NCBI GenBank assembly: GCA_947627535.1
Contig: CANQWM010000009.1
Location: forward strand, 1 to 64,000
Direction of reading: 5' to 3'
DNA: 64,000 bases
Origin: an uncultured Acetatifactor sp.
GTDB taxonomy: Bacteria; Bacillota; Clostridia; Lachnospirales; Lachnospiraceae
Shown here piece after piece: positions 17,735 through 26,234 of the stretch. Below the pieces are notes generated by a model. It did not search any database. It had not been told where the DNA came from and was given only the letters and a program-made list of their open reading frames with translations. Numbering within the stretch: the stretch's first letter is position 1; each line of letters opens with the position of its first letter. Both the position numbers and the translations under genes were made by a program.

Positions 17735-17992
17735 CTACTTTCCAAGGATTTTCTTCATACAAGGGAAACAATATCCACTGCCATTATTATAAGGACATCT
17801 ATCGCATTCACTCGCCGGTTTCTTAATCTCAGTTTTTTTCTTTTCCCGATAGCACTTATTATTGATGCACCTGTTATTATTTCCCCAGAAGTATTTGCAT
17901 TTCATACAATCCTTAAGATCCCTTTCAAGTTTCTCTTCTGCTGACAACTTATGCTTATGCCGTCTGCTGAACTTTTTTTGAACCACTCCCAT
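17735..17992 (-). CDS. Cysteine-rich protein (Cys-rich VLP-like)
   Basis: 85 residues from the ATG at 17992, preceded by GGAGAG. After a basic N-terminus it carries two cysteine clusters: CMKCKYFWGNNNRC...C (about 30-50) and CDRCPYNNGSGYCFPC (about 63-78). These suggest two zinc sites. I recall similar proteins in clostridial ICEs under the name cysteine-rich VLP domain; the function is unknown. The gene overlaps the end of the upstream small membrane protein by 38 bases. Confidence 0.65.
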   Translation of the reverse strand: MGVVQKKFSRRHKHKLSAEEKLERDLKDCMKCKYFWGNNNRCINNKCYREKKKTEIKKPASECDRCPYNNGSGYCFPCMKKILGK

Positions 17993-18128
17993 CCTGACTC
18001 TCCTCTCCAAGAAGAAAAGTCTGATAGAATTCCTCAATCCGTTTATCTGCATCACCTGCGGCTTTAGCAAGAGACCATGTCATAAGTAAACCTAATAAAG
18101 CAAATGCCATTGAAATAATTCCTATCAT
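17955..18128 (-). CDS. Small single-span membrane protein, 57 residues
   Basis: The ATG at 18128 has TAAGGAGGA seven bases upstream. Residues 2-21 form one membrane helix (IGIISMAFALLGLLMTWSL), followed by a polar, probably cytoplasmic tail. It overlaps the Cys-rich gene in another frame. It is the first gene after the 505-bp leader. No family recognised. Confidence 0.62.
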   Translation of the reverse strand: MIGIISMAFALLGLLMTWSLAKAAGDADKRIEEFYQTFLLGEESQDGSGSKKVQQTA

Positions 18129-18633
18129 GTCTACTTCCTCCTTATATTTCCTGCTAAAACAAGTTCAGTCAGGACAGCTTCTTAGAAGCATGTAGGTGTA
18201 CTCTGGTTCATCCGAACCCCTCTATCGCCCGTACACATGGGAATTGCAGGCAAGCCACTTTCGTGTTCACGACGCTCTTTCAAATAAGAACTATCTCCTC
18301 TTCTGCCATTGTGAGGATTAGGGCTGTGCCCCATATGGGTTATTATCCTTCCGCAACATCCTTGTTCCTTTTACCAGATTCATAACCAACTTCTCGTTCT
18401 TCACTTCTCAGTCCATCGAACTACTAATGTGAAAGTTGTGTTTGTATATCCTCAAGGTGAATCCCCCGGAATTTTCACTTTACTCTCTCGAGTACCGCAT
18501 TACTGCGGACCTGCAATTGATATTCAGTTTTTGTCCGTTTGTTTCGGACACACATATCATAAACCAGAAAAAAATATTTGGATATGGACTGGTTTGGTGT
18601 ATTTTCTCAATATCACACCAAAAACTGGTGTTT
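18129..18633 (-). ncRNA. Gene-free 505-bp stretch rich in hairpins, candidate structured leader RNA
   Basis: Perfect dyads occur throughout: ACACCA/TGGTGT (18615-18631), TGTCCG/CGGACA (18532-18550), CCGCA/TGCGG (18495-18508), CCCATATGGG near 18330, CGTG/CACG near 18265, a nested pair GTGTAC/GTACAC (18196-18201, 18231-18236) enclosing GGTTC/GAACC, and GCTTCT/AGAAGC near 18178-18190. A 50-codon minus-strand ORF (about 18182-18334, first residues MGHSPNPHNG) overlaps the most structured part but has only a weak ribosome site. The ACACCA hairpin followed by five T would terminate a plus-strand transcript. Known RNA class: none recognised. Confidence 0.4.
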
Positions 18634-18891
18634 TTATGTATTTAGCTTCGTTTTATCTACTATGTACTTAGGCAACGGCACCGGATTCTCTTTGAACTGC
18701 TCCAGGTATGCCTCAAATATTTCTGTATTTATCAGTGCAGTATTTCCAACCTTATAAACAGCTCCTGCTTTCTTTGCCATTTCCATAATATGACTTCTGC
18801 TTATTCCATACACTGCCTGCCCTTCAGCTGCATTCACAAACTTTTTAAACACTTCTTTTGTGTCTGAATATGATTTATATGAATATCCCAT
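18634..18891 (-). CDS. DUF6462 excisionase-like protein
   Basis: 85 residues with one DUF6462-like helix-turn-helix unit: FVNAAEGQAVYGISRSHIMEMAKKAGAVYKVGNTALINTEI in pattern, that is, a MerR/excisionase-like DNA recognition helix followed by a strand-turn-strand wing. Similar proteins in ICEs may act as recombination directionality factors or regulators; this is inference. The ATG has an AAGGAGGA site ten bases upstream. It shares its core with the two upstream genes. Confidence 0.72.
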   Translation of the reverse strand: MGYSYKSYSDTKEVFKKFVNAAEGQAVYGISRSHIMEMAKKAGAVYKVGNTALINTEIFEAYLEQFKENPVPLPKYIVDKTKLNT

Positions 18892-18894
18892 ACC

Positions 18895-19341
18895 TTAATC
18901 CTCCTTCCATAACGGATGCTTCATTTCCACAGGCTTTTCTCTAAATTGCTCCATATACTCATCAAACACATCTAGTCTAATAAGTACTTTACTTCCCTTA
19001 CTATCACCTATCTTATATACTGCTCCCGCTGCTCTTGCCATCTCAATAAAACGATTGCGTCCAATATTATAAATAAGTGTTCCTTCACCTACCCTCACAA
19101 ATTTACGTTGAATTAGCTTAGATGATCTTCCTACTTTCGTTAAGTGCTTCATATAGTCCTCCAAAGGTTCAATCTTAATTAATCTTATTTTGGATAATTG
19201 GTACACCGCACCTGCTGCCTTTGCGTATGCAACAATAAGCGTTTCATCTATTCCAAAATACTGTGCTGCTTCTTCATATCTTACAAATCGTTTCATCATA
19301 TTGGATGCCTCATTTCCACGAGGCGATAATATAACTGCCAT
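18895..19341 (-). CDS. Tandem two-domain DUF6462 protein
   Basis: 148 residues with two consecutive DUF6462-like units: residues about 15-62 (RFVRYEEAAQYFGID...) and about 78-135 (KFVRVGEGTLIYNIGRN...). Both share the AKAAGAVYQL/ARAAGAVYKI core and a C-terminal EYM motif, so this looks like an internal duplication. The ATG has AGGTGA upstream. It ends three bases before the following gene. A two-domain form could bind direct repeats at spaced half-sites. Confidence 0.72.
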   Translation of the reverse strand: MAVILSPRGNEASNMMKRFVRYEEAAQYFGIDETLIVAYAKAAGAVYQLSKIRLIKIEPLEDYMKHLTKVGRSSKLIQRKFVRVGEGTLIYNIGRNRFIEMARAAGAVYKIGDSKGSKVLIRLDVFDEYMEQFREKPVEMKHPLWKED

Positions 19342-19349
19342 ATATTCAC

Positions 19350-19568
19350 CTACTTATAAAAATCATCTTCTACAATTCTGAATGTCTCCAAATACTCATC
19401 AAGTATTTCGGTATTGACCAAAACCAGCTGACCGACCTTATAACATGCTTTTGCATCTTTAGCCAACTCTTGGAATTTGCTTAAACCCATACTATACATC
19501 TTGGCTCCTTCCGCATATCTCACAAACTTCTGCATGTTTCTTTTATTAGGTGCTTCTTTACCTGTCAT
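19350..19568 (-). CDS. DUF6462 excisionase-like protein, first gene of the element
   Basis: 72 residues from the ATG at 19568; the ATG two codons upstream sits too close to the AAAGGAG site. It carries one unit, KFVRYAEGAKMYSMG...AKDAKACYKVGQLVLVNTEI, and the common C-terminal EYL. It is the first ICE gene next to lysS, the usual place of excision and control genes, and it follows a strong hairpin terminator. Confidence 0.7.
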   Translation of the reverse strand: MTGKEAPNKRNMQKFVRYAEGAKMYSMGLSKFQELAKDAKACYKVGQLVLVNTEILDEYLETFRIVEDDFYK

Positions 19569-19604
19569 ACTCATATCTCCTTTCAAATTTTTTCTCCATA
19601 ACGC

Positions 19605-19646
19605 AAAAAGAGGATACTTTCTAAATTTCTTTAGAAAATATCCTCT
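19605..19646 (-). terminator. Strong hairpin with U-tract between lysS and the ICE genes
   Basis: AGAGGATA/TATCCTCT (8 bp) and TTTCTAAA/TTTAGAAA (8 bp) stack around a TTTC loop with one mismatch; five T follow on the minus strand. It would end transcripts arriving from lysS. The first DUF6462 ribosome site lies only about 25 bases further on. Confidence 0.78.
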
Positions 19647-19726
19647 AAGTAGTGCTTATCTTTTAATTTTGCTTTTCAATAAGATTGTAAATCCTTGTAC
19701 ACTCTTTGTTATGACTATTGCTTTTG

Positions 19727-19790
19727 ATGGTCAAAATAATGGTCAAATGACCACCCCATACCCTTCAAACCCGCATAAATACTGGATTTT
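19727..19790. other. Candidate ICE attachment end beside lysS
   Basis: Two direct repeats of ATGGTCAAA (19727-19735, 19739-19747) and the palindrome GGTCAAATGACC (19741-19752) lie within 50 bases of the lysS stop. Such repeats near an element end are typical recombinase or excisionase arm sites. The base composition changes at about 19790. The other end of the element is outside the window, so the att core cannot be defined. Confidence 0.4.
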
Positions 19791-21284
19791 TTAGGTTGTG
19801 CTTCGCATGGTGGGGAACAACAGCACATCTCGTATCGCCGGTGAATTGGTCAGAAGCATCACCAGCCTGTCGATGCCGTATCCGATCCCGCCGGTGGGCG
19901 GCATCCCGATCTCCAGTGCATTCATGAAATCCTCGTCGGTGGTGTTGGCTTCCTCATCGCCTGCCGCCAGCGCCGCTTCCTGCGCCTTGAAGCGCTCCCT
20001 CTGGTCAATGGGATCGTTCAGCTCCGAGTAGGCGTTGCACATTTCCCTGCCATAAATGAAGAGCTCAAACCGCTCTACATAATCCGGCTTGTCCGGCTTT
20101 CTCTTGGTCAGAGGCGATACCTCCACCGGATGGTCCATCAGAAAAGTAGGCTGGATCAGATGTTCTTCCACATACTCTTCAAAGAACAGATTCAGGATAT
20201 CTCCCTTCTGGTGGCGTGGCTCATAGTGTATGCCCCTCTCATCCGCAATTTTCTTTGCAGCGGCAGTATCCGGGATCTGATCGAAATCCACCCCTGCGTA
20301 CTGCTTTACGGCGTCCACCATGGTCAGCCGCGCAAACGGCTTCCCCAGGTCGATCATTTCCTCCCCGTAAGGAATCAGCGTGGTGCCGCAGACCTCCTGG
20401 GCCACATAGCGGAACATGTTCTCCGTGAGATCCATCATCCCGTAATAATCCGTATAGGCCTGGTAAAGCTCCATCAAGGTAAATTCCGGATTATGTCTCG
20501 TATCAAGCCCTTCGTTGCGGAACACCCTGCCGATCTCAAAGACACGCTCCAGGCCGCCCACGATCAGGCGCTTCAGATACAGCTCCAGAGAAATGCGAAG
20601 CTTTACATCCTCATCCAGCGCATTGTAATGCGTCTCAAAGGGCCTTGCCGCTGCGCCGCCCGCGTTTGCTACCAGCATGGGCGTTTCCACCTCGAGAAAC
20701 CCTTCCCCGTCCAGATAACGGCGGATGGCGTTGATGATCTTCGAGCGCTTTACAAAAGTATCCTTCACTTCCTGATTCATGATCAGGTCGGTGTAGCGCT
20801 GGCGGTAACGAATATCCGTATTTGTCAGGCCATGAAATTTCTCGGGCAGGATCTGCAGGCTCTTTGACAGCAGCGTCATTTCCGATGCATGAACGGTAAT
20901 TTCCCCCGTCTTGGTCTTAAAGACCTCTCCCTTAACACCCACGATGTCGCCCACGTCATACTTTTTAAAGTCCGCATAGGGTTCCTCGCCGATACAGTCT
21001 CTCGCCACATACACCTGAATGCTGCCGGGCAGGTCCTGTATATTGCAGAACGACGCCTTCCCCATAATACGCTTTGACATAATGCGTCCCGCCACACTGA
21101 CCGGTTTTCCCTCCAGTGTCTCATAATTTTCCCTGATATCCGAACTGTGGTGGGTCACGTCATATCTGGTAATCGTAAACGGATCTTTTCCGGCTTCCTG
21201 CAGCGCGGCGAGCTTATCCCGCCTCACCTGCAGCAGCTGGTTAATGTCCTGTTCCTGTCCATTTGTATTCTGCGATTCTGCCAC
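19791..21284 (-). CDS. lysS: Lysyl-tRNA synthetase, class II
   Basis: 497 residues, full length. The OB-fold anticodon-binding domain covers about 55-165. Class II motif 2 is seen in [11 protein letters not shown], and motif 3 in [12 protein letters not shown] near the C-terminus; [10 protein letters not shown] is motif 1. It charges tRNA-Lys. The GTG start has AGGAGA upstream. The last residues FPTMRSTT are slightly unlike the usual end after FPTM, and AT-rich element DNA begins at the stop, so the ICE may have replaced the final codons on insertion. It follows greA, as in many clostridia. Confidence 0.95.
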   Translation of the reverse strand: MAESQNTNGQEQDINQLLQVRRDKLAALQEAGKDPFTITRYDVTHHSSDIRENYETLEGKPVSVAGRIMSKRIMGKASFCNIQDLPGSIQVYVARDCIGEEPYADFKKYDVGDIVGVKGEVFKTKTGEITVHASEMTLLSKSLQILPEKFHGLTNTDIRYRQRYTDLIMNQEVKDTFVKRSKIINAIRRYLDGEGFLEVETPMLVANAGGAAARPFETHYNALDEDVKLRISLELYLKRLIVGGLERVFEIGRVFRNEGLDTRHNPEFTLMELYQAYTDYYGMMDLTENMFRYVAQEVCGTTLIPYGEEMIDLGKPFARLTMVDAVKQYAGVDFDQIPDTAAAKKIADERGIHYEPRHQKGDILNLFFEEYVEEHLIQPTFLMDHPVEVSPLTKRKPDKPDYVERFELFIYGREMCNAYSELNDPIDQRERFKAQEAALAAGDEEANTTDEDFMNALEIGMPPTGGIGYGIDRLVMLLTNSPAIRDVLLFPTMRSTT

Positions 21285-21312
21285 TTCTTACGCTTCTCCT
21301 TTTCGTCTCGAC

Positions 21313-21795
21313 TTAGTTGCTTCTCTGAATATCCAATACCTTGTATGCAAACACGCCCGCCGCCGTCTCGACCTCCACGGTATCTCCCAGCTTACGGCCG
21401 ATCAGCGCGCTGCCCACAGGACTCTCGTTGGAGATCATGCCCTTCAGGCTGTCCGCCTCTGCGGAGCCCACGATCTTATACTCGATTTCCTCACTGTACT
21501 CCATGTCGAGAAGACGCACTCTACAGCCGATATTGATGCTTTCAAGGTCGATTTCATCCTCCAGGACCACTTCGGCGTTTTTTAATATCTTCTCTAATTC
21601 CTCGATTCTTGCTTCGATATCTCTCTGCTCATCCTTTGCTGCGTCATACTCGGCATTTTCGGACAGGTCGCCCTGCTCCCTTGCCTCCTTGATCTTCTGC
21701 GCGACCTCCTGGCGTCGATTTACCTTCAGCTCATGCAGCTCGTCCTCATACTTTTTAAGTCCTTCGTAAGTTAAAATGTTCTTCTTCTCCTGCAT
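21313..21795 (-). CDS. greA: Transcription elongation factor GreA
   Basis: 160 residues from the ATG at 21795 (AGGAAGG upstream), the normal GreA length; a longer start adds 19 non-conserved residues. The N-terminal coiled coil contains GDLSENAEYDAAKDEQ with the acidic tip that stimulates RNA polymerase to cleave backtracked RNA. The C-terminal FKBP-like domain holds SPVGSALIGRKLGDTV. It is transcribed with lysS from a consensus promoter at 21901-21929. Confidence 0.95.
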   Translation of the reverse strand: MQEKKNILTYEGLKKYEDELHELKVNRRQEVAQKIKEAREQGDLSENAEYDAAKDEQRDIEARIEELEKILKNAEVVLEDEIDLESINIGCRVRLLDMEYSEEIEYKIVGSAEADSLKGMISNESPVGSALIGRKLGDTVEVETAAGVFAYKVLDIQRSN

Positions 21796-21900
21796 TTCTT
21801 GTGTCCCTTCCTGTCTGTTTCGTTTTATATTAATCAAATCCCGTGTATTCACATCCGGGTTTCTGCTGATTTTCCTTTCCCTTGCCCTTTTAACTACCGT

Positions 21901-21929
21901 ATTATACTCATTTTCCCAGCCGGTGTCAA
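21901..21929 (-). promoter_or_regulatory. Consensus sigma-A promoter for greA-lysS
   Basis: TTGACA (21924-21929), 17 bases, TATAAT (21901-21906) on the minus strand: both hexamers are perfect. The -35 overlaps the stop codon of the upstream gene. Leader length to greA is about 100 bases. Confidence 0.88.
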
Positions 21930-22891
21930 GATTTGCCGGCCCGCTTCCAGATTTCTTTTACAGAAAAGTAAGAAATGCCTTCTTCCCGCTCCAGAATCCG
22001 TCTCGCTTTCTCTTCTATGGAGCAAAAATCAAGCCAGATGCTTCCCCGGGCCAGCCCGCCGGAGGGCACATAAGGTTCCCCGGAAAAATCCAGGACACAC
22101 ACAGGCTGTGTTGTCTCCAAAAGAAGTCTGGCAAAAGCCCGCTCTCCGTCCAGTGTCTGCAGGCCGGCGGCAAGCCCGTATTCCCCGTAAAAATCTTCCA
22201 GAAAATCCTGTACCTCCCGGGTACAGTCTTTCTCCCGAAGAAACCACCGAAGGCTTTTCATGCGCCGTGCACAGCTTTCCAGCGCCCAGGCCGTACTGTG
22301 TGCAATCCCCAGCGCCACAAAGTGAGGGAGAGTGGCCTGTTTCAGAAGCATTTCCACCCAGAACGGCTCCAGATATCCGTCAAATTCCGGAAACGGCCAG
22401 CACTGCTGCCAAAGCAGCGCAAGATCGCTCTGCGCGTCTTCTGATGACACCACAAGGCATTTCCGCACTCCATCCGCATAAGCGCAGCGGCACTCATAGC
22501 GGTCATCGATCAGCTTCTCCATTTCTTCCAGAAACGCTCTGATTTCAAGTCCTGCCTGTTCCCGGTTTTTCCGCGCCCTGCGCTCTGACCGTCTCCTGTT
22601 TTTTTCTCTGCGGCGGCGCTCCCTCCATGCGTAAAATCCCCGCCTTCCGAAAGAACTGCTTTCCTTTCCCGAACCGCCTTTTTCTTCTGACCCGAAGACT
22701 TCCGACACATACCGACCCTGTCCGGATATGTCCTCCCCCTTCTCTTCCTCCCGGGAAAGCTGCTGGGAAAACCATCTCTCTTCTCCGACATCAACGCCCA
22801 CCCGGATCAAAAGGTAGTCTTTCATCCTTACCGTTTCCGCCACCGGTGCGGTCAGATTTCTTTTTTTATAAAAATAGATGATCGTGTCCAT
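21926..22891 (-). CDS. Hypothetical protein with Arg-rich centre
   Basis: 321 residues, family not recognised. There is no signal peptide or membrane segment. Residues about 88-112 are strongly basic (Arg/Lys run), probably RNA- or DNA-binding or simply disordered. The C-terminal 200 residues look globular, with Trp/Cys-rich segments (LALLWQQCWPFPEFDGY). It starts three bases after dusB ends and so is in the coaX-dusB operon. Its stop is embedded in the greA promoter. Confidence 0.75.
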   Translation of the reverse strand: MDTIIYFYKKRNLTAPVAETVRMKDYLLIRVGVDVGEERWFSQQLSREEEKGEDISGQGRYVSEVFGSEEKGGSGKESSSFGRRGFYAWRERRRREKNRRRSERRARKNREQAGLEIRAFLEEMEKLIDDRYECRCAYADGVRKCLVVSSEDAQSDLALLWQQCWPFPEFDGYLEPFWVEMLLKQATLPHFVALGIAHSTAWALESCARRMKSLRWFLREKDCTREVQDFLEDFYGEYGLAAGLQTLDGERAFARLLLETTQPVCVLDFSGEPYVPSGGLARGSIWLDFCSIEEKARRILEREEGISYFSVKEIWKRAGKS

Positions 22892-22894
22892 GCA

Positions 22895-23896
22895 CTATTC
22901 TATGCATGATCCGGCAAAAATAGTCTCCACTCCCGCAAGCAGTTCTTCCATGGTCTCCATGCTGTTGACGGCCCGGCGGAATCCGGCGGAATGAGGCATA
23001 CCCGCCGTATACCAGGCAAGGTGCTTGCGCATCTCACGAACCGCGGTGTACTCCCCCTTTGTCTCCAGCTGCAGATTGACATGCCGCAGGACCATGTCCC
23101 TCTTTTCCCTGTTGTCGGGACGGGACGGTATTCTGCCTGTTTCTAAAAACGATACCACCTCCCGGAAAATCCAGGGATTTCCCTGCGCCGCCCTGCCGAT
23201 CATCACGCCGTCGCAGCCGGTCTGCTCCAGAAGGGCTTTTGCCGCCTGAGGACTGTCCACATCGCCGTTTCCGATCACTGGGATCCCTACCGCCTCTTTC
23301 ACCTGCCGGATGCAGTCCCAGTCCGCCCTTCCGCTGTAATATTGGGCTCTCGTCCGGCCATGGACCGCAACTGCCGCAACGCCGCAGCCTTCCGCGATCC
23401 TTGCGATTTCGACCGCATTGCAGTGTTCCTCGTCAAACCCTTTGCGGATCTTTACCGTGACCGGCTTTTTTACCGCCTTCACAAGCTTTGTAAGCAGCCG
23501 TTCCACCAACCCGGGATCCTTCATCAGCGCGGACCCTTCCCCGTTGTTTACCACCTTAGGCACCGGACATCCCATATTGAAATCCAGAATGTCAAAGGGT
23601 CTGTCCTCAATGCGCTTCGCCATGTCTGCCACAAGATCGGGATCGGAGCCGAAAAGCTGCAGGGAAACCGGCGTCTCGTCCGGATGGATCTCCAGCAGCT
23701 TTTCCGTGTTTCTGTTCTTGTAGCAAATGGCCTTCGCGCTCACCATCTCCATGCACACAAGCCCTGCTCCCTGCTGTCTGCACAGCAGACGAAATGGCAG
23801 GTCTGTCACACCTGCCATGGGCGCCAGTATTACATTATTGTCCAAAGTCACATTGCCGATTGTCAGTTTCATGCTATCTGTCTTCTGTTTCGTCAT
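22895..23896 (-). CDS. dusB: tRNA-dihydrouridine synthase
   Basis: 333 residues. An FMN-binding TIM barrel reduces uridines in the tRNA D-loop. The start [12 protein letters not shown], the catalytic cysteine in [12 protein letters not shown] (near residue 107), VKIRKGFDE and [11 protein letters not shown] are all family hallmarks. The start ATG overlaps the coaX stop (ATGA), so translation is coupled. DusB subfamily is the best fit by position in Firmicutes. Confidence 0.93.
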   Translation of the reverse strand: MTKQKTDSMKLTIGNVTLDNNVILAPMAGVTDLPFRLLCRQQGAGLVCMEMVSAKAICYKNRNTEKLLEIHPDETPVSLQLFGSDPDLVADMAKRIEDRPFDILDFNMGCPVPKVVNNGEGSALMKDPGLVERLLTKLVKAVKKPVTVKIRKGFDEEHCNAVEIARIAEGCGVAAVAVHGRTRAQYYSGRADWDCIRQVKEAVGIPVIGNGDVDSPQAAKALLEQTGCDGVMIGRAAQGNPWIFREVVSFLETGRIPSRPDNREKRDMVLRHVNLQLETKGEYTAVREMRKHLAWYTAGMPHSAGFRRAVNSMETMEELLAGVETIFAGSCIE

Positions 23897-24675
23897 GACC
23901 GGATGTTCTTCCGGTTTTTTTCATAAATGATCCGGAGTCCCTCCAGCGTCAGGCTGCTGTCATAAACATGAATGGCTTTCGTCTCATCCGCGATCAGTCT
24001 TCCCAGCCCTCCCGTCGCCACTACCTTCAGATCCTTCAGGCCGCTTTCCTCCTTCACCTTCCGGATGATGTACTCCGTCTGGCCGATCTGTCCGTAAACC
24101 AGTCCCGCCTGCATACTGCTGATCGTTTCCTGGGCCAGGATGCTCTTTGGCTTTTTGATCTCGATGTTCGGCAGCTTCGCCGCCTGGGTCCAGAGGGCCT
24201 CCGAGCTGATCCGGATGCCGGGGGCCGTGATTCCGGCCGCAAACTCGCCCTGCCCGGTGATCAGGTCATAGGTTGTGGCAGTACCGAAATCCAGCACCAG
24301 AACAGGTCCGCCGTACTTTTCGTATGCCGCCACAGCGTCCACGATCCGGTCTGCGCCAATGGCCCTAGGGTCTTCCGTAACGATCCGCAGTCCCGTCTTT
24401 ACGCCGGGTCCCACATGCATGGGCCTGGTCTGTGTGTAGCGCACCAGCGCCCCGTTCAGGGCATGCATCACGTCAGGAACGACGCTGGCTATTATGGAGC
24501 CCTCCAATTCCCCCACGTCAATCCCGTTATTGCGCAGGAGCTGCGTAATCAGGATACCATATTCATCGGAGGTTCTGGGCGTTCTGGTGGTCAGCCGGAA
24601 GGTAGCCTTAAGCTCTTCCTCCTGATATACACCGAAGGTCATATTGGTATTTCCCACATCAACTACCAGTATCAT
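23893..24675 (-). CDS. coaX: Type III pantothenate kinase
   Basis: 260 residues, first committed step of coenzyme A synthesis. ASKHA-fold motifs: [12 protein letters not shown] (residues 5-16), [20 protein letters not shown] and [10 protein letters not shown]. Type III enzymes use ATP with a monovalent cation and escape CoA feedback. The stop overlaps the dusB start. Confidence 0.95.
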   Translation of the reverse strand: MILVVDVGNTNMTFGVYQEEELKATFRLTTRTPRTSDEYGILITQLLRNNGIDVGELEGSIIASVVPDVMHALNGALVRYTQTRPMHVGPGVKTGLRIVTEDPRAIGADRIVDAVAAYEKYGGPVLVLDFGTATTYDLITGQGEFAAGITAPGIRISSEALWTQAAKLPNIEIKKPKSILAQETISSMQAGLVYGQIGQTEYIIRKVKEESGLKDLKVVATGGLGRLIADETKAIHVYDSSLTLEGLRIIYEKNRKNIRS

Positions 24676-24715
24676 GTATCCTCTTTTCCGCGGCTCCTTC
24701 CGGCAGGCCGCTTTC

Positions 24716-25102
24716 CTACAGTTCGTCCATTCCCGTTCCCCGGGTCAGACGCTCCACATAAGTATCCGGATCCTTCTTCATATCGATCATGGTGCGGAAC
24801 GCGTTCAGCACCATGGCCTCCTTATTACATCCTGACGTGTTCTTCCCAATCTCCCGGATCAGATTATACCGGTCCATCTGCCATACATACAGATCCGTCA
24901 GGGCGTAACCTCTGCACTTTACCTGATCCAGCAGAGTGTGGTGATCCAGATAATACATGAGCTCCGTCATCAACTCCCCATCCAGAAGCAGCTCCGCCCA
25001 GAGACTCTCCGTAAAGGATGCTTCCTTTCCCGCATACTCCCCCAGCTGTCTGAGTCTTTCGTAAGCCAATACCTTTCTGGCGTCATACAGGATCCCATTC
25101 AT
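24716..25102 (-). CDS. Conserved hypothetical protein
   Basis: 128 residues, soluble, mostly helical, no recognised domain. Notable segments are [20 protein letters not shown] at the N-terminus and the central [19 protein letters not shown]. It lies 40 bases upstream of coaX on the same strand. Function unknown; likely limited to Lachnospiraceae. Confidence 0.72.
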   Translation of the reverse strand: MNGILYDARKVLAYERLRQLGEYAGKEASFTESLWAELLLDGELMTELMYYLDHHTLLDQVKCRGYALTDLYVWQMDRYNLIREIGKNTSGCNKEAMVLNAFRTMIDMKKDPDTYVERLTRGTGMDEL

Positions 25103-25142
25103 CTTTCCGCTCCTTGCTGTCCCTGCCGCGGGACTCAGGGCC

Positions 25143-26231
25143 TTACCTTCCTGCGGCAGGCCGCTTTTTTCTGAAAACCTGGGGCAGGATCAGCCCAAGC
25201 AGCCCCACCAGCAGTGTGCATCCGCCCACAATAAAACTATTGATCCGGACAGGTGACAACAGTGTTACATAAAAATTCTTTCCAAGCTTCAGCGCATCAT
25301 TCAGCATATCTGAAATACTGCCTGTCATCATAGCCAAAACCACATCAGCCGCACCAACGATCAGGAAGCTGATCCCAACATAGACCATAGATCTCCTGAA
25401 TTTGCGGTTGACCAAAAACAAAAGCACAAGAAACAACAGGCACAGCCCTGCCAGAATCCCCAGCATCCAATAGGAAAACAGATTCTGTACCAGATCAAAG
25501 GCAGGCTCATTTTCCCCCTGCAGCTGCGACAGCTCCATATCCTCCAGAACCTTGTTCTGCTCCAGGTACTCCCCGATCTCCTCAATGTCGCTGTCAGTGA
25601 TCCGGTATGCGCCCTGTGTCAGATCCTCCAGCTTTTTCCGGTTTTCCCGGATCAGATCCGTCACTTCATCCACTTCTATTCTGCCATCCCCGGAATCTGT
25701 CAGGATATCGCTGACGTAATCCTGGGTTTTCTCCGCCAGAAAGTCTTTGACAAAATCCTCCTCCAGAATATCTTCTATGGCATCCAGCGCCTCTTCTTTT
25801 TCAGGCATATAATCCTTAAATTCAGGGGAAATGCTGTCATAAATCAACTCCGGCAGGGTCTCGCCGCGATCCCCGGAACCGGACAGCTGGGCGGTTTTCA
25901 GCTCGGCCAGCGCAACATTCCCAACCGCCGTCTCGATGGCCGTTTCCCCGAGGCTCATTTTCACGATTCCGGCCAGACTGGTGCCGGTTTCCAATATAAC
26001 AAGCACAATACAGATCAGAATGGAAAGAAAGACCGAAAGTGGGGTCAGCTTCTTTCCGCGCCTTCCCGACGCCGGCTGTTCCGTTACCACGAGCGGGACG
26101 TCAGACGTCTCCGTCTCCGGAGCGGCCGTGGCCTGCGCCTGTGTCTCCTCCACCGCATGACCGCATCTGGGGCAGAAGCGCTCCTTCCCCGACAGCTCTG
26201 TTCCGCACTGAGTACATTTTACCTGCGACAT
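25143..26231 (-). CDS. Zinc-ribbon membrane protein
   Basis: 362 residues. An N-terminal zinc ribbon (CTQC at 6-9, CPRC at 20-23) is followed by a low-complexity linker, one membrane span near 67-90, an extracytoplasmic domain rich in Asp/Glu (about 95-255), and three C-terminal spans (about 262-282, 288-308, 333-352). The layout suggests a membrane sensor or envelope protein. Starts three bases after the following DUF6145-like gene ends. Confidence 0.78.
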   Translation of the reverse strand: MSQVKCTQCGTELSGKERFCPRCGHAVEETQAQATAAPETETSDVPLVVTEQPASGRRGKKLTPLSVFLSILICIVLVILETGTSLAGIVKMSLGETAIETAVGNVALAELKTAQLSGSGDRGETLPELIYDSISPEFKDYMPEKEEALDAIEDILEEDFVKDFLAEKTQDYVSDILTDSGDGRIEVDEVTDLIRENRKKLEDLTQGAYRITDSDIEEIGEYLEQNKVLEDMELSQLQGENEPAFDLVQNLFSYWMLGILAGLCLLFLVLLFLVNRKFRRSMVYVGISFLIVGAADVVLAMMTGSISDMLNDALKLGKNFYVTLLSPVRINSFIVGGCTLLVGLLGLILPQVFRKKRPAAGR

Positions 26232-26234
26232 TTT

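Larger units (their letters stand above)
80..19790 (-). mobile_element. Partial integrative and conjugative element next to lysS
   Basis: All genes here run on the minus strand and include a MobA/VirD2-type relaxase, MobC, VirD4-like coupling protein, PcfB-like protein, Toprim primase-like protein, RadC-like protein, ParM/ParR-like pair, LPxTG adhesin and DUF6462 genes. This set is characteristic of Firmicutes ICEs. Base composition is clearly more AT-rich than the flanking core genes. The right limit is taken as the 3' end of lysS (19791). The left limit is where the coupling protein loses its family sequence (about 80). No integrase, VirB4, VirB6 or peptidoglycan hydrolase of a mating channel is present, so this is either one part of a larger element continuing to the left or a decayed one. 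Confidence 0.85.

Noticed and set aside
18129..18633. A tRNA or known riboswitch in the leader
   Set aside because: No cloverleaf with a TTCGA-type T-loop and no consensus of a riboswitch class that I can recognise.
18429..18671. Plus-strand ORFs in the structured leader
   Set aside because: Two overlapping frames with no clear ribosome site and no protein-like conservation; the dyads suggest structure rather than coding.
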